The notes beneath the pieces were generated by a model. The model was not told where the DNA came from. It saw nothing but the letters and a program-made list of their open reading frames with translations, and ran no database searches. The translations under genes were made by a program, and so were the position numbers. 64,000 nucleotides of DNA from Halichoerus grypus (Eukaryota; Chordata; Mammalia; Carnivora; Phocidae): assembly GCF_964656455.1 (NCBI RefSeq), contig NC_135722.1:86919313-86983312 (forward strand), in the 5' to 3' direction. Positions 51,560 through 63,144 of the stretch are shown one piece after another. Positions within the stretch are counted from its first letter, which is position 1; each line of letters starts with the position of its first letter.

Positions 51560-52080
51560 AAGCCGCGTGCAAACTGCCTCCCAAACCCAGCAGCGCGGGC
51601 TCGCACCGCCCCAGGCCCCGCCCCGCTCGGCCCCGCCCCTCGGTACCCTCCAGGCCCCGCCCCGCGCAACCCCGCCCCTTCCGCCGCCCGAGCCCGGAGC
51701 GTGCACGCACCGAGACGTCTTGCGGGAGCGAGCGCGTCTGAGAGCCCGCGGGCCGAGAAGCGCTGCGGTTTGGGAGACCCGCGCCAGCGACTCAGGTGAG
51801 GGCGGGCCCAGGACAGCGAAAGGGTTAAAGTGTAGCCGGGGAGCGGAGGGAGGGAGCGGCTGGGTCTCCGAGGGTCGCTGCTCCTGTGGGCCTGGGGCAG
51901 GGGAGCGGGCGTGTTGGGAGCCGGGCGGCCGGGTGGGTGGGGGTTAGGGTTAGGCACGGTGTGGGGGAGGGGCCGTGGGCGCAGAGGTGCAGTTTAGAGG
52001 GGCGGTACCCGGGCCTTGTGCGGGGCCGGGTTGGCTGGGGAGGGGTTTAGCTGCAGGGGCGGTGGATTTGGAGCCGGCGT
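51560..52080 (+). promoter_or_regulatory. NFRKB: NFRKB CpG-island promoter
   Basis: Abrupt GC-rich, CpG-rich island in an AT-rich setting. It carries at least four close CCCCGCCCC-type GC boxes (Sp1/KLF sites) between 51608 and 51680 and no TATA box. It ends in the first-exon donor CAG|GTGAGG at 51795/51796. A TATA-less, GC-box promoter fits a broadly expressed gene such as NFRKB. The exact start site is not visible. Confidence 0.8.
51690..51795 (+). other. NFRKB: NFRKB first exon, non-coding (5' border approximate)
   Basis: The 3' border is inferred from a consensus donor (CTCAG|GTGAGG) in the CpG island. The 5' border is a guess downstream of the GC-box cluster. The next exon carries a 5' UTR remnant and the ATG, so this exon would be untranslated. 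Confidence 0.55.
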
Positions 52081-53200
52081 TTGCTCCGGAAGCAGCCCAG
52101 GGTTTAGCTTTTTCGTTGGGGAGGGTCCAAGAGGCAAGACTAGCCCAGGTGCAGAGGAAAGGCCATTGGGAGACACTCTCCTGGTCTACTACCGAGGTCC
52201 AGGACGCCGCAAGATTTAGAAATCCTTGGCTTCCGGGGTTCCAATCCTCTGGCAGCTCCCTGCTTTTTGTATTTTGAGATCCTGTTCAGAATAGTAGCAG
52301 GGCAAAGGTTGCCACTCGAATAGATTAAATTTAGCTACACATCCATCGTAGTTGAAGAAATGTGGGGACAAGTTGTGAAACAGGGGCGAGCCTCCTAAGA
52401 GTCAGGTAGAACACTGGCTTTGCAGTTACTATCCTGTTCTATGTCAATTCTGTAAAGAGTACCTTGCTCTAAGTATCAGGTTGCTTCTGCCAATTTTTCT
52501 ATTTTAAAGTTTTGTTAAACTCATGCGCCGTGTGCTTTCTCACCTGCTTCAGTTATTTAGGCACCAAGAATGTTCAGGATGTTGTAATTCCCCATATATT
52601 GAAAGGTGATGGAGCACAGTTGTTTGGAGACCATCTGCTTTGTCCAGCACTAATCTTCCTGCAGTATCTTTACATAAATCTGAAATCTCTAAAAGATAAC
52701 TTGAAATAATTTGTGGGAAGATGCTTATTTTAGTAGTAATATTACAGCTCTGCTTTTTATCATTTTAAGAGTTTTGGAATCAGAAGTCATTATGTCACTA
52801 TGTTTATATGACTGCATTAAGTCATATAAACTGTCATCCATCTGGAGATTATTTACTGTAGGATTCCAAAATTGGAAATAATAGTACAGAGGACCTGGTG
52901 CAACTCCCCTTTGTCTTACAAATAAGGAAATTGACACCTTGCAAGGTAAGATTTGCCTAGGGTCACCAAGATTAGGCTAGAAGTTTGGCATTTTGACTGT
53001 TAAGTCTGATTTTTTTTCTTTCCATTTTATTGTGCTTATTAGTCCATTTGGTAGGAATAGGAGATAGAATTGATTTAGCAAATGTTTGTAGAGTGATTGA
53101 GTTAATGCTCCCTGTCGTCCTATTAGTTTTGTTCAATCCTGTGGCCTCAGCTTTACAGCTGATTCTAGCCATTAGCCTAACGAGATGCTTTCTGAAGATT

Positions 53201-53396
53201 TTTTTTTTTAAGATTTATTTATTTATTTGAGAGAGAGCACAAGCGGGAGGAGCAGTGGGAGAGGGAGGATCTCAAGCAGACTCCCCACTGAGCATGGAGC
53301 CCAACACCGGGCTTGATCTCACAACCCTGAGATCACAACCTGAGCCAAAACCAAGAAGAGTTGGAGGCTTAACTGACTGCGCCCGCCAGGCACCCC
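53201..53396 (-). mobile_element. Can-SINE
   Basis: Antisense older copy; the right end is degraded (GCGCCCGCCAGGCACCCC). TTTCTGAAGATT / CTTTGAAGATG flanks. Confidence 0.88.
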
Positions 53397-53609
53397 TTTG
53401 AAGATGTTTTGATATGTACATTTCTAAAGATGACCGGCAGTGTTCAGTTATTACAGGAAGGAGAAAAATAGCATTATATTTACATGGTTATAAATATCAG
53501 ATGGACCTTTAGTTGGCAGATTGGCTAGTAAGTTTACTGGCTGTTGTGGTCAGGTGCTTGGAGACCCCAGAGTTTGTGTGGACTAGTTTATACAGGAGGT
53601 ATAGTGTTA

Positions 53610-53985
53610 AGAATGTGTGTTTGTAATCAGACAGACCTGAGTTTCATTCATTCACTATCCCTGAGACTGGGCAAATTATCTACTTTGATCCTCAGTTTTT
53701 TTTTTTTTAAAGATTATATTTATTTATTTGAGAGAGAGAGAGCACATGAGAGGGGGAGGGTCAGAGGGAGAAGCAGACTCCCTGCAGAGCAGGGAGCCCG
53801 ATGCGGGACTCGATCCCGGGACTCCAGGGTCATGACCTGAGCCGAAGGCATTCGCTTAACCAACTGAGCCACCCAGGCGCCCGATCCTCAGTTTTAATAA
53901 TCTATGGAGTAGATCTGATGAACCTGTCTTGCACAGTTGTGGGAATTAAATGAGAGGCATGGTGCTTAATAGGCCCTCATTAAAT
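53610..53985 (+). repeat. MIR split by a Can-SINE
   Basis: AATCAGACAGACCTGAGTTT on the left; CAGTTTTAATAATCTATGGA and GGGAATTAAATGAGAGGCAT on the right of the SINE at 53700-53882. Confidence 0.75.
53700..53882 (-). mobile_element. Can-SINE inside a MIR
   Basis: Antisense copy with perfect 13-bp duplication GATCCTCAGTTTT (53687-53699, 53883-53895). It splits a MIR and so is younger than it. Confidence 0.94.
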
Positions 53986-54098
53986 AATTTATTGTTAGTG
54001 TCTGAGCCTTACTAGTCTATATGGTTGATTTTTCTTCATGATAGCATAACAGAATTACTAAAAAAAATAATAATTGTTAAATTATTTTTTTAATTATT

Positions 54099-54285
54099 AC
54101 TTTTTAAAGATTTTATTTATTTGAGAGAGAGAGCGAGCGAGCATCAGCTGGGGGAGGGACAGGGGGAGAGGGAGAAGCAGGCTCCCGCTGAGCAGAGAGC
54201 CCGATGTGGGACTTGATCTCAGGACCCAGGGATCATGACCTGAGCCGAAGGCAGATGCTTAACCGACTGAGCACCCAGGCGCCCC
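54099..54285 (-). mobile_element. Can-SINE
   Basis: Antisense copy 390 bp upstream of the NFRKB ATG exon; ends GCACCCAGGCGCCCC. Flanking duplication unclear. Confidence 0.9.
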
Positions 54286-54671
54286 AAGAAACTATTTTAT
54301 GGTAGAGAGATTATTGGCCTGAGAAGTCTTAAGTTATGAACTCTGATCTGTTTATCATTTAATCTCTAAGTCTCGCTTTACTCAAGTGTAAAATGAAGGT
54401 TTAAGAAATTCTGTAGGTTTGGGAGTTATTGTAGAAGCATTCTGAGCAATGAGACCTACTAGAAAAGATTTGAAGATTGAGATGAGAATGCAGTGGTAGA
54501 AGAGAGAAGAGGTGTGTAGCTGTAGTTAGGGTAGGAGGATAAAGTATAAAACTGGATTTGAGTTTGACTATTTTCTGGGCCAGAATATTTTTTGAAGGAG
54601 TGTTAGTGTCAACCAGACCCCTGGGATTCCTGCATTTCTATCTGGAGGTATGACTGCATATATTTGTCTAG

Positions 54672-54827
54672 ATTACCTGTGGAACATAAACAATGGATTC
54701 CTTGGACCATATGCTGACAGATCCCTTGGAACTGGGTCCATGTGGAGATGGCCGTGGCACACGTATTATGGAGGACTGCCTCCTGGGGGGCACCAGGGTT
54801 AGTCTGCCCGAGGACCTTCTGGAGGAT
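54672..54827 (+). CDS. NFRKB: NFRKB exon 2: 21 nt of 5' UTR, then start codon and residues 1-45
   Basis: The acceptor TTGTCTAG is at 54664-54671. ATG is at 54693 in the context AAACAATGG (A at -3, G at +4, good Kozak). There are 45 codons, ending RVSLPEDLLED before GTAAGT. The coding part is 54693-54827. Confidence 0.93.
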
Positions 54828-57800
54828 GTAAGTAGTACCATCACCACCATCTTCTCTCTGTCACCTTGCCCATAACCACTATTCTAAACCTTTTCCATAC
54901 TCTACAAGTTTTCAGTCTTTTGTGCTCCCTTTGGTTTCATTTTCTACATTGCAGCCAAAGTCATCTCTCTCTCTCTTTTTTAATGTAAAGTCTTTAACAT
55001 TGTCCTTAGAGAAGAAAGTATAAGCTATACATTTAAGCCCTATTTTTAACCAGATAATTTTGAGGAGTTAACAAGAAATTATATATTTTAAGGACAGAAT
55101 TATGGATATGTTTACGTTAAATTGGTTACCCACATTGTGGATCATGAAACAAAACCCAGACATTAACTATATCTGTCAATTAAGTAACCCTCTAGTCAGT
55201 AGTACAGGTCCTGGAATGGGATATAAGTGTGCTTTTGGCCCCTTTCACAGGCAGGCTGTGTAATCCTCATCATCATTAAGGTGGCTACCACTTACTAAGT
55301 GCTGCTTATGTGCAAGGCATTGTGTATGCCAAAAATTGTATTGAATTACTGTTTATTTTGCCCTGTTTCGCATATACAGGCAGGTGTAGAGTGTCATATA
55401 GCGAGCATTCATTGGTGCATCATCCAGTTTTCGGAGATAATTGCATTTAGTCATATCTGGTTCAGATCTTTTCTTTCGTAGTATGTCAAACATTGTAGAT
55501 AAAATTAAAGCCACCATTTATTCTCTCTGCCACCTGAAGTAACAATTACTGAAGTTGACATATGTATCCTTCCCATCCACGTTTTCTTTGCACACTCTTT
55601 CAGATAAATTTCTTTGTTATTCATTTTGTCAGCACTTTTTATTAAGTACTACTTTGTGGCAGACACTGAGATACAGGAATAAAGTGTGCAAAAATAGATT
55701 TGCAGGGGAAGATCTTGGACACTGAGGTGTTTCAGTACATGCATGCAGGAGATGCCTAGTAGATGATTGGATTTCTGGGTTGTCTCCTGCTTAAGCCCTT
55801 TGGTGGCTCTCCATTGTCCTTAGGATAACGACAGACACAAGTACTTAACATGTTTATAGGTCCCTTGCTCCTCTTTCTTGTGTCTGCTGCTCCCTCCCTC
55901 CCTTTGGGTCCTTGCACTAGCTATACATGGCCTCAACTCTCAGCATTATTTTTTTTTTTTTTAAAGATTTTATTTATTTATTTGAGACAGAGAGAATGAG
56001 AGAGAGAGAGAGCACATGAGAGGGGGGAGGGTCAGAGGGAGAAGCAGGCTCTCCGCCGAGCAGGGAGCCCGATGCGGGACTCGATCCAGGGACTCCAGGA
56101 TCATGACCTGAGCCGAAGGCAGTTGCTTAACCAACTGAGCCACCCAGGTGCCCAACTCTCAGCATTATTAAAAAAGTGAACTGTAGCACACATGAGAGTA
56201 TATAAAATCCATATATATATAGTATATATACAGTTTACACAGCAATAAAACAACCATGTACCTACTACTTGGGCTAAGAAGTAACTGCCAATACCATTCA
56301 GGCCCCCACAGGTAATTGCTATCCTTTCTTTTATATTAATTATTCTTCCATTTTTATAGTTTTGCTCTGTGAATTTTTAAATTTTTGTTTATCAGGGTGC
56401 CTGGGTGGCTCAGTCGTTAAGCGTCTGCCTTCGGCTCAGGTCGTGATCCCAGGGTCCTGGGATTGAGCCCCGCATTAGGCTCCCTGCTCTGCGGGAAGCC
56501 TGCTTCTCCCTCTCCCACTCCCCCTGCTTGTGTTCCCTCTCTCGCTGTGTCTCTCTCTGTCAACTAAATAAATAAAATCTTAAAAAACAAAAAAAACCCT
56601 GAATTTTTGTTTATTAATCTTTAATCTCTATGCCCAATGTGGGGCTTGAACTCATGACCTGCATGCACTACTGACTGAGCCAGCCGGGTGCCCCTGCTCT
56701 GTGGATTTTTTTTTTTTTTAATTTTATTTATTTGACAGAGAGAGACACAGTGAGAGAGGGAACACAAGCAGGGGGAGTGGGAGAGGGAGAAGCAGGCTTC
56801 CCGCGGAGCAGGGAGCCCGATGTGGGGCTCGAACCCAGGACCCTGGGATCATGACCTGAGCCGAAGGCAGACGCTTAACGACTGAGCCACCCAGGCGCCC
56901 CTGCTCTGTGGATTTTTAACTCTCCTGCTTCAACTTTTTTTTTTCCCCCTTAACTATCTTAAATGTCACTTCTTCTGTAGGTGTTCTCTGACGCCTTGCT
57001 TCTGGGGCATGTGCTTCTCCTATGTGCTTCTGTGCACATCAGCACTCCTTAAGCTACATTGTAATTGCTTGTTTCCCCCTCGGACTGTGTATACCAGTCT
57101 AGCTTAGTACTCAGCACATAGGAGATATACAGCATATAATTGAACTGAGATTGAACTCCATCCTGCTGCTTGTCGCTCTTCACAGGTGCCTCAACTCCTC
57201 ATGCTCTCTCCTCCCAATGTTAACTTTTTCCTGCCCCTCATCTTAAGCTGCATTCAGTTGTCCATCATACCCCTTGTTGGTAGAAATGGTTTCTGAATGA
57301 GATTCTCTCTACTGAGATCGTTTTTCCTATGGATTATTATTTACTGTTGGATATAAGATAATGGTTTATATGTAGTCATTAATCTCTGAGATTTGAGAAC
57401 TGAATAAAGATCAGTGACTTTTTTTTTTTTTAAGATTCTGTTTATTTATCTGTTAGAGCGAGAGGGAGAGTGTGCACACAAAAGCAGGGGGAGCGGCAGG
57501 CAGAGGGAGAAGCAGACTTCCCACTGAGCAGGGAGCCTGATGCAGGGCTTGATCCCAGGACCCCGGGATCATACCCTGAGCTGAAGGCAGGCGTTTAACT
57601 GACTGAGCCACCCAGGCGTCCCAGTGACATTTTGGTTTAAACAAACTTAAAAACTTGGATGTAGTGATGGTTGCACAACAGTGTGAATGTACTTAATATC
57701 ACTGTGCACTTAAAAATGTACACTTAAAAATGGATAAAATGGTAAATTTTATGTATATTTTACCACAGAAAAACTTAAAAGCTTGTTTTTCTCTTGTTTA

Positions 57801-58032
57801 CTTTTCTCCTGCTTTTCCTAATTGTCCTAGCCTGAGATATTCTTTGATGTAGTCAGCCTCTCAACATGGCAAGAAGTATTGAGTGACTCTCAACGTGAAC
57901 ACCTCCAGCAGTTTCTGCCTCACTTCCCTGAAGACAGTTTTGAGCAGCAAAATCAGCTCATTTTGGCCCTGTTCAGTGGGGAGAACTTCCGCTTTGGGAA
58001 CCCTCTGCACATTGCCCAGAAGCTTTTCCGAG
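54693..58032 (+). CDS. NFRKB: NFRKB (INO80 complex subunit), first two coding exons; 3' part outside window
   Basis: Joined 54693-54827 and 57831-58032: residues 1-112 plus the first base of codon 113. NFRKB is a nuclear subunit of the INO80 chromatin remodelling complex (INO80G). Its N-terminal DEUBAD domain binds and inhibits the deubiquitinase UCHL5. Human NFRKB is about 1,300 residues, so under a tenth is present here. Seen: MDSLDHMLTDPLELGPCGDG at the N terminus, then PEIFFDVVSLSTWQEVLSDS and LFSGENFRFGNPLHIAQKLF, which are hallmark NFRKB sequences. DEUBAD begins near residue 39 in the human protein, so its N-terminal half is encoded here. Frame is open and splice sites are canonical. 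Confidence 0.96.
55951..56152 (-). mobile_element. Can-SINE
   Basis: Antisense copy; perfect 17-bp duplication CAACTCTCAGCATTATT (55934-55950, 56153-56169). Confidence 0.95.
56395..56600 (+). mobile_element. Can-SINE
   Basis: Sense copy; duplication AATTTTTGTTTAT (56380-56392, 56602-56614). Confidence 0.93.
56612..56693 (-). mobile_element. Short tRNA-like Can-SINE, truncated
   Basis: Antisense: CCCAATGTGGGGCTTGAACT ... GCCAGCCGGGTGCCCC. About 80 bp. Confidence 0.78.
56711..56901 (-). mobile_element. Can-SINE
   Basis: Antisense copy; perfect 16-bp duplication TGCTCTGTGGATTTTT (56695-56710, 56902-56917). Confidence 0.95.
57422..57621 (-). mobile_element. Can-SINE
   Basis: Antisense copy about 210 bp upstream of NFRKB exon 3; flanks TCAGTGACTTTTT / CCAGTGACATTTT. 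Confidence 0.92.
57831..58032 (+). CDS. NFRKB: NFRKB exon 3: start of DEUBAD region
   Basis: 202 nt after TTGTCCTAG: 67 codons plus one base, ending QKLFR before GTACGT (phase 1). It carries the STWQEVLSDSQREHLQQFLP helix region of the UCHL5-binding DEUBAD domain. Confidence 0.96.
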
Positions 58033-58189
58033 GTACGTAGCTTGGCATTCTTTTTTTGAGAGGAGTGGAAAAGAAGGAACATGTTCACTTATGTAAATAC
58101 TCCTTTATTCATTTATTGTATTTATTTTTATGTACTGATACTGACTCAGACTAATTGTGTGCAACACTTTGCCTAGGCCATTCTTTTTT

Positions 58190-58735
58190 TTTTAATAAGA
58201 ATTTTTAACTTACATAGGAAATACATCAATCATAAATGATTTATTGTAATATGAACTTAACTGTGTAACCACCACCCAGATCAAGAAGTAAAACATTACT
58301 AGTGCCTTATAGGTCCCTTTATGATTAGTCTTTAAAAAAATTTCGAAATAGTTTATCATTTGCTTTATCACACGTACGTATGTGTATATGTGTATTTGTG
58401 TGTCACACATACATACACTTTTTTTTCTGCAGAAAACATGATACTTTACTGTCAAGCACTTCAGCATGTATGTATCTCTTAACAAGGACATTCTACCATG
58501 TAATCACAGTCCTATTATCAAACCCAAGAAATTTTATACTGTGCAAATATCATAGAATATCTCATATTCAGATGTTGTCGGTTGTTCCCAAAATATCCTT
58601 AATGGTGGCCTTTTATTTTTTATTTTTTCCTTTTAAATTCATGATCTGTTCAAGTTCATGCATTGTGTTGGATTTCAGTCTCTTGGCTCCCTGAACCTAG
58701 GGCCCTCTGCCTTTTTTTCTTTGTCTTTCAGAAAC
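58190..58735 (-). mobile_element. Old LINE fragment
   Basis: GTGTAACCACCACCCAGATC and similar text is LINE 3'-region-like, antisense, diverged. Confidence 0.5.
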
Positions 58736-60670
58736 AATGACTTCTTTTTTTAAGTGTGATTGACATGCAATATTATATTATTTTCAGGTGTACATCCTGA
58801 TTCTCTGTGTATTTTCTGAAGTGATCCCTGTGATATATCTAGCTACCATCTGTCACCATACAAGTTGTTACATATTACTAGCTATATTCCCTATGCTGTA
58901 CATTGTATCCTTTTGTCTTATTTATAACTGGAAGTTAGTAGCTTTTAATCCCCTTCTCCTATTTTGCTTATCCCAATCTCCCCACCCCCACAAGGCAATC
59001 ATCTGGTCCCAAAGTATCATTCTACATTTTCCTTCTGAATTATGAAGAAAAAAGGTGAGTGAACAGCAAAATAGAGTGAATACACAGGACAGAAGGGATG
59101 GTTAACTGAGGAAAAGAGGTCCCAGAGGAGGGACACATTGTTCTCTGTGTCTGCTGAGTCTGTTTCTCTTTTTTTGGTTGTTCATATGTTTTGGTTTTCA
59201 GATTTTACATGTAAGTAAAATCATGATATCTGTCTTTCTCTGACTTATTTCAGTAAGGATAATATCCTCTGGGTCCATCCACGTTGTCTCAAATGGCAAG
59301 ATTTCATCCTTTTTTTAGGCTGAGTAGTATTCCATTATGTATATATATATAAACTCATTATCGATAGATTTATCTTCATCTCTTCATCTGTCGATGGACG
59401 TTTAAGTTGCTTCCGTGGCTTGACTCATGTACACAGTACTGCAGTGAACATAGGGATGCATGTACACTTTTTGAATTAGTGTTTTCAGTTTCTTTAGATA
59501 AATACCCAGAAGTGGAATTGCTGAATGGTAGTTCTGTTTTTAATTTTTTAAGGAACTCCATACTATTTTCCACAGAGGCACCATTTTTCATTCCCAACAA
59601 CAGTGCGTGAGGGTTCCATTTTCTCCACATCCTCCTCAACACTTGTTATTTCTTGTCTTTTTGATAATAACCATTCTCACAGGTTTAAGGCGATATCTTG
59701 TGGTTTTGATTTGCAGTTCCCTGGTGATTAGTGATGTTGAGCATCTTTTCATGTGTGTTGGCCATCTGTATGTCTTCTTTGGAGAAATGTTTATTCACAT
59801 CCTCTGCTCATTTTTAATTGGATTATTTGTCTTTTTGGTGTTGAGTTGGAGTTACTTATATTTAGATATTAACACCTTATTGGTTATGTCATTTGCAGAT
59901 ATGTTCTCCCATTCAGCAGGTTGCCTTTTTATTTTGTTGATGGTTTTCTTTGTTTTTTAGTTTGATGTAGTTCCATTTGTTTTTTTGTTTTGTTTTGTTT
60001 TCTTTTGCTTTTGTTGCCCTTGCTTGAGGAGAGAGATCCAAAAAATATTGCTAAGACTGATGTCCCAAGAGTTGACTGTGTTTTTTCCTAGGAGTTTTAG
60101 GATTTTCAGCCTTACATTAAGTTTGTTTTTTTTTTTTTTTAAAGATTTTATTATTTATTAGAGCATGAGCAGGGGGGAGAGGCAGAAGGAGAGGGAGAAG
60201 CAGACGCTGAGTGGGGAGCCCAACGTGGGGCTCCATCCCAGGACTCTGAGATCATGACCTGAGCCAAAGGCAGACGCTTAACCAACTGAGCCACCCAGGC
60301 ACCCCTTCCATTTAAGTTTTTAATCCATTTTGAGTTTATTTTTGTGTGTGGTGTAAGAAAGCGGTCCAGTTTTATTCTTTGGCATTTAGCTATCCAGTTT
60401 TCCTAGCACCATTTATTGAAGAGACTCTTTCCCCTATTGTATATTCTTGTCTTTGTTGTAAATTAATTGATTATATAAGAGTAGGTTTATTTCTGGACTC
60501 TATTCTGTTGCATTGATTTGTGTGTCTCTTTGTGCCGGTACCATTATGTTCTGATTACTGTAGCTTTGTACTGTAGTTTGAAATAAAGGAACATGATCTC
60601 TCCAGCTTTGTTTTTCTTTCTCAAGATTGCCTTGGCTATTTGGGGTCTTCTGTGATTCCATACAAAACAC
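58736..60670 (-). mobile_element. L1 fragment, antisense, 5'-truncated
   Basis: The left edge is the L1 3' UTR in reverse (TTCAGGTGTACATCC). It continues through the reversed end of ORF2 (GATAAATACCCAGAAGTGGA; CTCCACATCCTCCTCAACAC; GTTCCCTGGTGATTAGTGAT). Interrupted by the SINE at 60126-60305. The frames at 59607-59960 are read on the wrong strand of the L1. Confidence 0.8.
60126..60305 (-). mobile_element. Can-SINE inside L1
   Basis: Antisense copy; L1 sequence resumes on the right (TTCCATTTAAGTTTTTAATC). Confidence 0.9.
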
Positions 60671-60736
60671 ACTGACATTTTTGAAGAGCTCAGGACACTT
60701 GAGTTCTAAAATGTCCTGCTTTATGGGGAATTGTCT

Positions 60737-60930
60737 TTTTTTTTTTAAGATTTTATTTATTTATTTGACAGAGACACAGCGAGAGAGGGAACACAAGCAG
60801 GGGGAGCAGGAGAGGGAGGAGTAGGCTTCCTGCCGAGCAGGGAGCCCAATGCAGGGCTCGATCCCAGGACCCTGGGATCATGACCTGAGCCGAAGGCAGA
60901 CGCTTAACGACTGAGCCACCCAGGCGCCCC
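60737..60930 (-). mobile_element. Can-SINE, first of a serial pair
   Basis: Antisense copy after TGGGGAATTGTCTT (60723-60736), followed by GAATTGTCTT (60931-60940). Confidence 0.93.
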
Positions 60931-60940
60931 GAATTGTCTT

Positions 60941-61100
60941 TTTTTTTAAGAGATTTTATTTATTCATAAGAGAGAGAGGCAGAGGGAGAAGTAGGCTCCC
61001 CGCTGAGCAGGGAGCCAGATGCGGGACCCGATCCCAGGACCATGGGATCATGACCTGAGCTGAAGGCAGATGCTTAACCATCTGAGCCACCCAGGCACCC
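60941..61100 (-). mobile_element. Can-SINE, second of a serial pair
   Basis: Antisense older copy followed by TGGGGAATTGTCTT (61101-61114), the third copy of the target. Confidence 0.92.
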
Positions 61101-62052
61101 TGGGGAATTGTCTTGTTTCCTCATGATTGGATTTGGGTTAAACATTTTACCGATAATACTAGATGGGAAATGTTACTTCTTTCCCACCATCACCTCAGGA
61201 GGCACATGATGTCAGTTCTGATGTTGGTAATGATGTGTTTGAGCACTTGGTTAAGTGGACGTGTCTGCCAGACATACTGATTGTAACAGTACCTTTTTTC
61301 TTCATAATTCAGAAGGAAAATGTAGGATGATACTTTGGGACCAGGTGATAGTCTTTTTTCCCAAAAGCCTTTGTTTTACTCAGTGGTTTAACGTCCATTA
61401 ATGATCCTTGCCCTGAGTCATTTATTACATTGGGGATTGCAAAATGGTTTGGGGCCACTATTAAGCCACAGTTTCCTCTCTGTTCCATGGAGAGCAGCAG
61501 AGAGGCCTCTTCTCCTCTTTCTGGGGTGACTTTGCTTTGGCAGGAGGCCCTGAAAGTACAGTGAATCTCCTTGAGTTTTGTTAAATTGGACAACAGGATA
61601 GCTACAAAAGCCTGGACGGGACAGACTTATCATTGCAAAACTTTTATTATCTCAGCTCGTTTCAAACTCGCGTTCCTTCCTTTGGTGAGTTACTGGTTTA
61701 AAGAGGAATTCCCCTGGGTAGTGGGCAAAGTTTATTTCCCTGCAGCCAGGGGCCTCAGGTAGGAGTAAACCATCTCTTCTGATAGAGCCTGCCTGCTTTT
61801 AGAGGGGTTATGGCAGGGACCTTGTGTGATGTTTGCTCTGTCCGCTGTGCTGGCATGTTTTCCCCCACAGCAGTGTTAGGGTGTGGTGAGGATGCAAACA
61901 AGGAATTCCTGCACGTTTCACTCTGACCGCGGTCATATTTTAGTTCCAGTGTTGCTGCAGACAGGTGCAATACCATGCGTATTCATCTTCTGAGCTGTCA
62001 TTGCATTCCCATATTCTTTCACCTTTGGTTAGCTTTCCTGTTTCTGTTTTTT

Positions 62053-62238
62053 TTTTTAAAGATTTTATTTATTTATTTGAGAGAGAGAAAGAGAGAGAGC
62101 ATGAGAGGGGGAGGGCCAGAGGGAGAAGTAGACTTCCCGCTGAGCAGGGAACCCGATGTGGGACTCGATCCCGGGACTCCAGGATCATGACCTGAGCCGA
62201 AGGCAGTCGCTTAACCAGCTGAGTCACCCAGGCGCCCC
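62053..62238 (-). mobile_element. Can-SINE
   Basis: Antisense copy; CTGTTTCTGTTTT on both sides. Confidence 0.93.
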
Positions 62239-62842
62239 TTCTGTTTCTGTTTTAAATGTTCACCTTTCCCTTAAGTTCCACATGCTTAGCAAAGTCTTGC
62301 TTCCTGCTTCATAAAGGATCTTCTGTCATAAACCCCCATTTTCTACTTCCAACCTACACCCCAGCTCCCTGTATTCATTTCCATTCTGACCTACTTTACT
62401 TGTCTCAGAGGAAGAAGGAGTTTTGTCTTCTGTTTAAGATTAACCTCTGCTCTTGATCCTTTCATCTTTTCCCTCCTCTGGGACCTCTTTTCCTCAGTTA
62501 ACCATCCCTTCTGTCCTGTGTATTCACTCTATTTTGCTGTTCACTCCACTTGCTCTTCTTCCGCCTACGGATGCGTTCAGGGGTCTCACACTAAAAACAG
62601 TCTTTCACTGTCTGTCCCCTCTGTTGTCCTCTATCATTTGCCTTTTTATCTCCAAACTTGTTGAAAGACATCCATAGCTGCCCCTTTCAGTCATTCTGCC
62701 CGTTTCTTGGGGCTCTTCCGTTATTACCTCACAGAGAGTGCTTTTATTAATGCCACCCGTGACCTGTCTTTTCCTTCAACTTTATTTTACTTTTAAAGTT
62801 CAAAGCTGCAGAAAGGTCACAAGATTTTATAATGGACACCCG

Positions 62843-63144
62843 TATAGTTGACCCTTGAACACTGCAGGGCTGAGGGGCGCCTGCTTCCCACTCAGTTACA
62901 GATCCATGTGTAACTTTTGACTTTCCCCAAATTTAACTGTTAGCCTAGTATTGACTGGAAGTCTTACCTGTAACAGTCGATTAACACATATTTTATGTAT
63001 TGTATTTTTTACAATAAAGTCAGGTAGAGAAAAGAAAATGCTAATAGAATCATAAAGAAAATACATTTACAGTATGTACTGTAAAAAAAATCCACGTATA
63101 ACTTGACCCACACAGTTTAAACTGGTGTTCCAGAGTCAGCTGTA
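62843..63144. mobile_element. Second copy of the inverted-repeat DNA transposon
   Basis: Left end TATAGTTGACCCTTGAACA and right end GAGTCAGCTGTA; the internal text matches the 11115 copy (GTAACTTTTGAC; TTAACTGTTA; GATTAACACA; ACAATAAAGT), same orientation. More diverged at its ends. Confidence 0.75.

Larger units (their letters stand above)
51796..54671 (+). other. NFRKB: NFRKB intron 1
   Basis: About 2.9 kb. The first 280 bp belong to the CpG island. Then come antisense Can-SINEs at 53201-53396, 53700-53882 and 54099-54285, and a MIR split by the middle one (53610-53985). No coding exon. Confidence 0.75.
54828..57830 (+). other. NFRKB: NFRKB intron 2
   Basis: About 3 kb. It holds five Can-SINEs (55951-56152, 56395-56600, 56612-56693, 56711-56901, 57422-57621), a short MIR-like scrap near 55270 and unique sequence. 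No exon recognised. Confidence 0.8.
60671..61270 (-). mobile_element. Old LINE fragment with two serial SINEs
   Basis: GAAGAGCTCAGGACACTTGA on the left and CTCATGATTGGATTTGGG / AGGAGGCACATGATGTCAG on the right of the SINE pair read as one old LINE segment. Confidence 0.5.

Noticed and set aside
51480..51947. 155-codon open frame across the NFRKB CpG island
   Set aside because: GC-rich islands have few stops by composition. The frame crosses the GC boxes and the inferred first-exon donor, and shows no domain.
51940..51955. Telomere-like GGGTTAGGGTTAGG in the CpG island
   Set aside because: Just over two units; G-rich island sequence can give this by chance.
59607..59960. 117-codon frame rich in hydrophobic residues
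   Set aside because: It is the wrong strand of the antisense L1 fragment.
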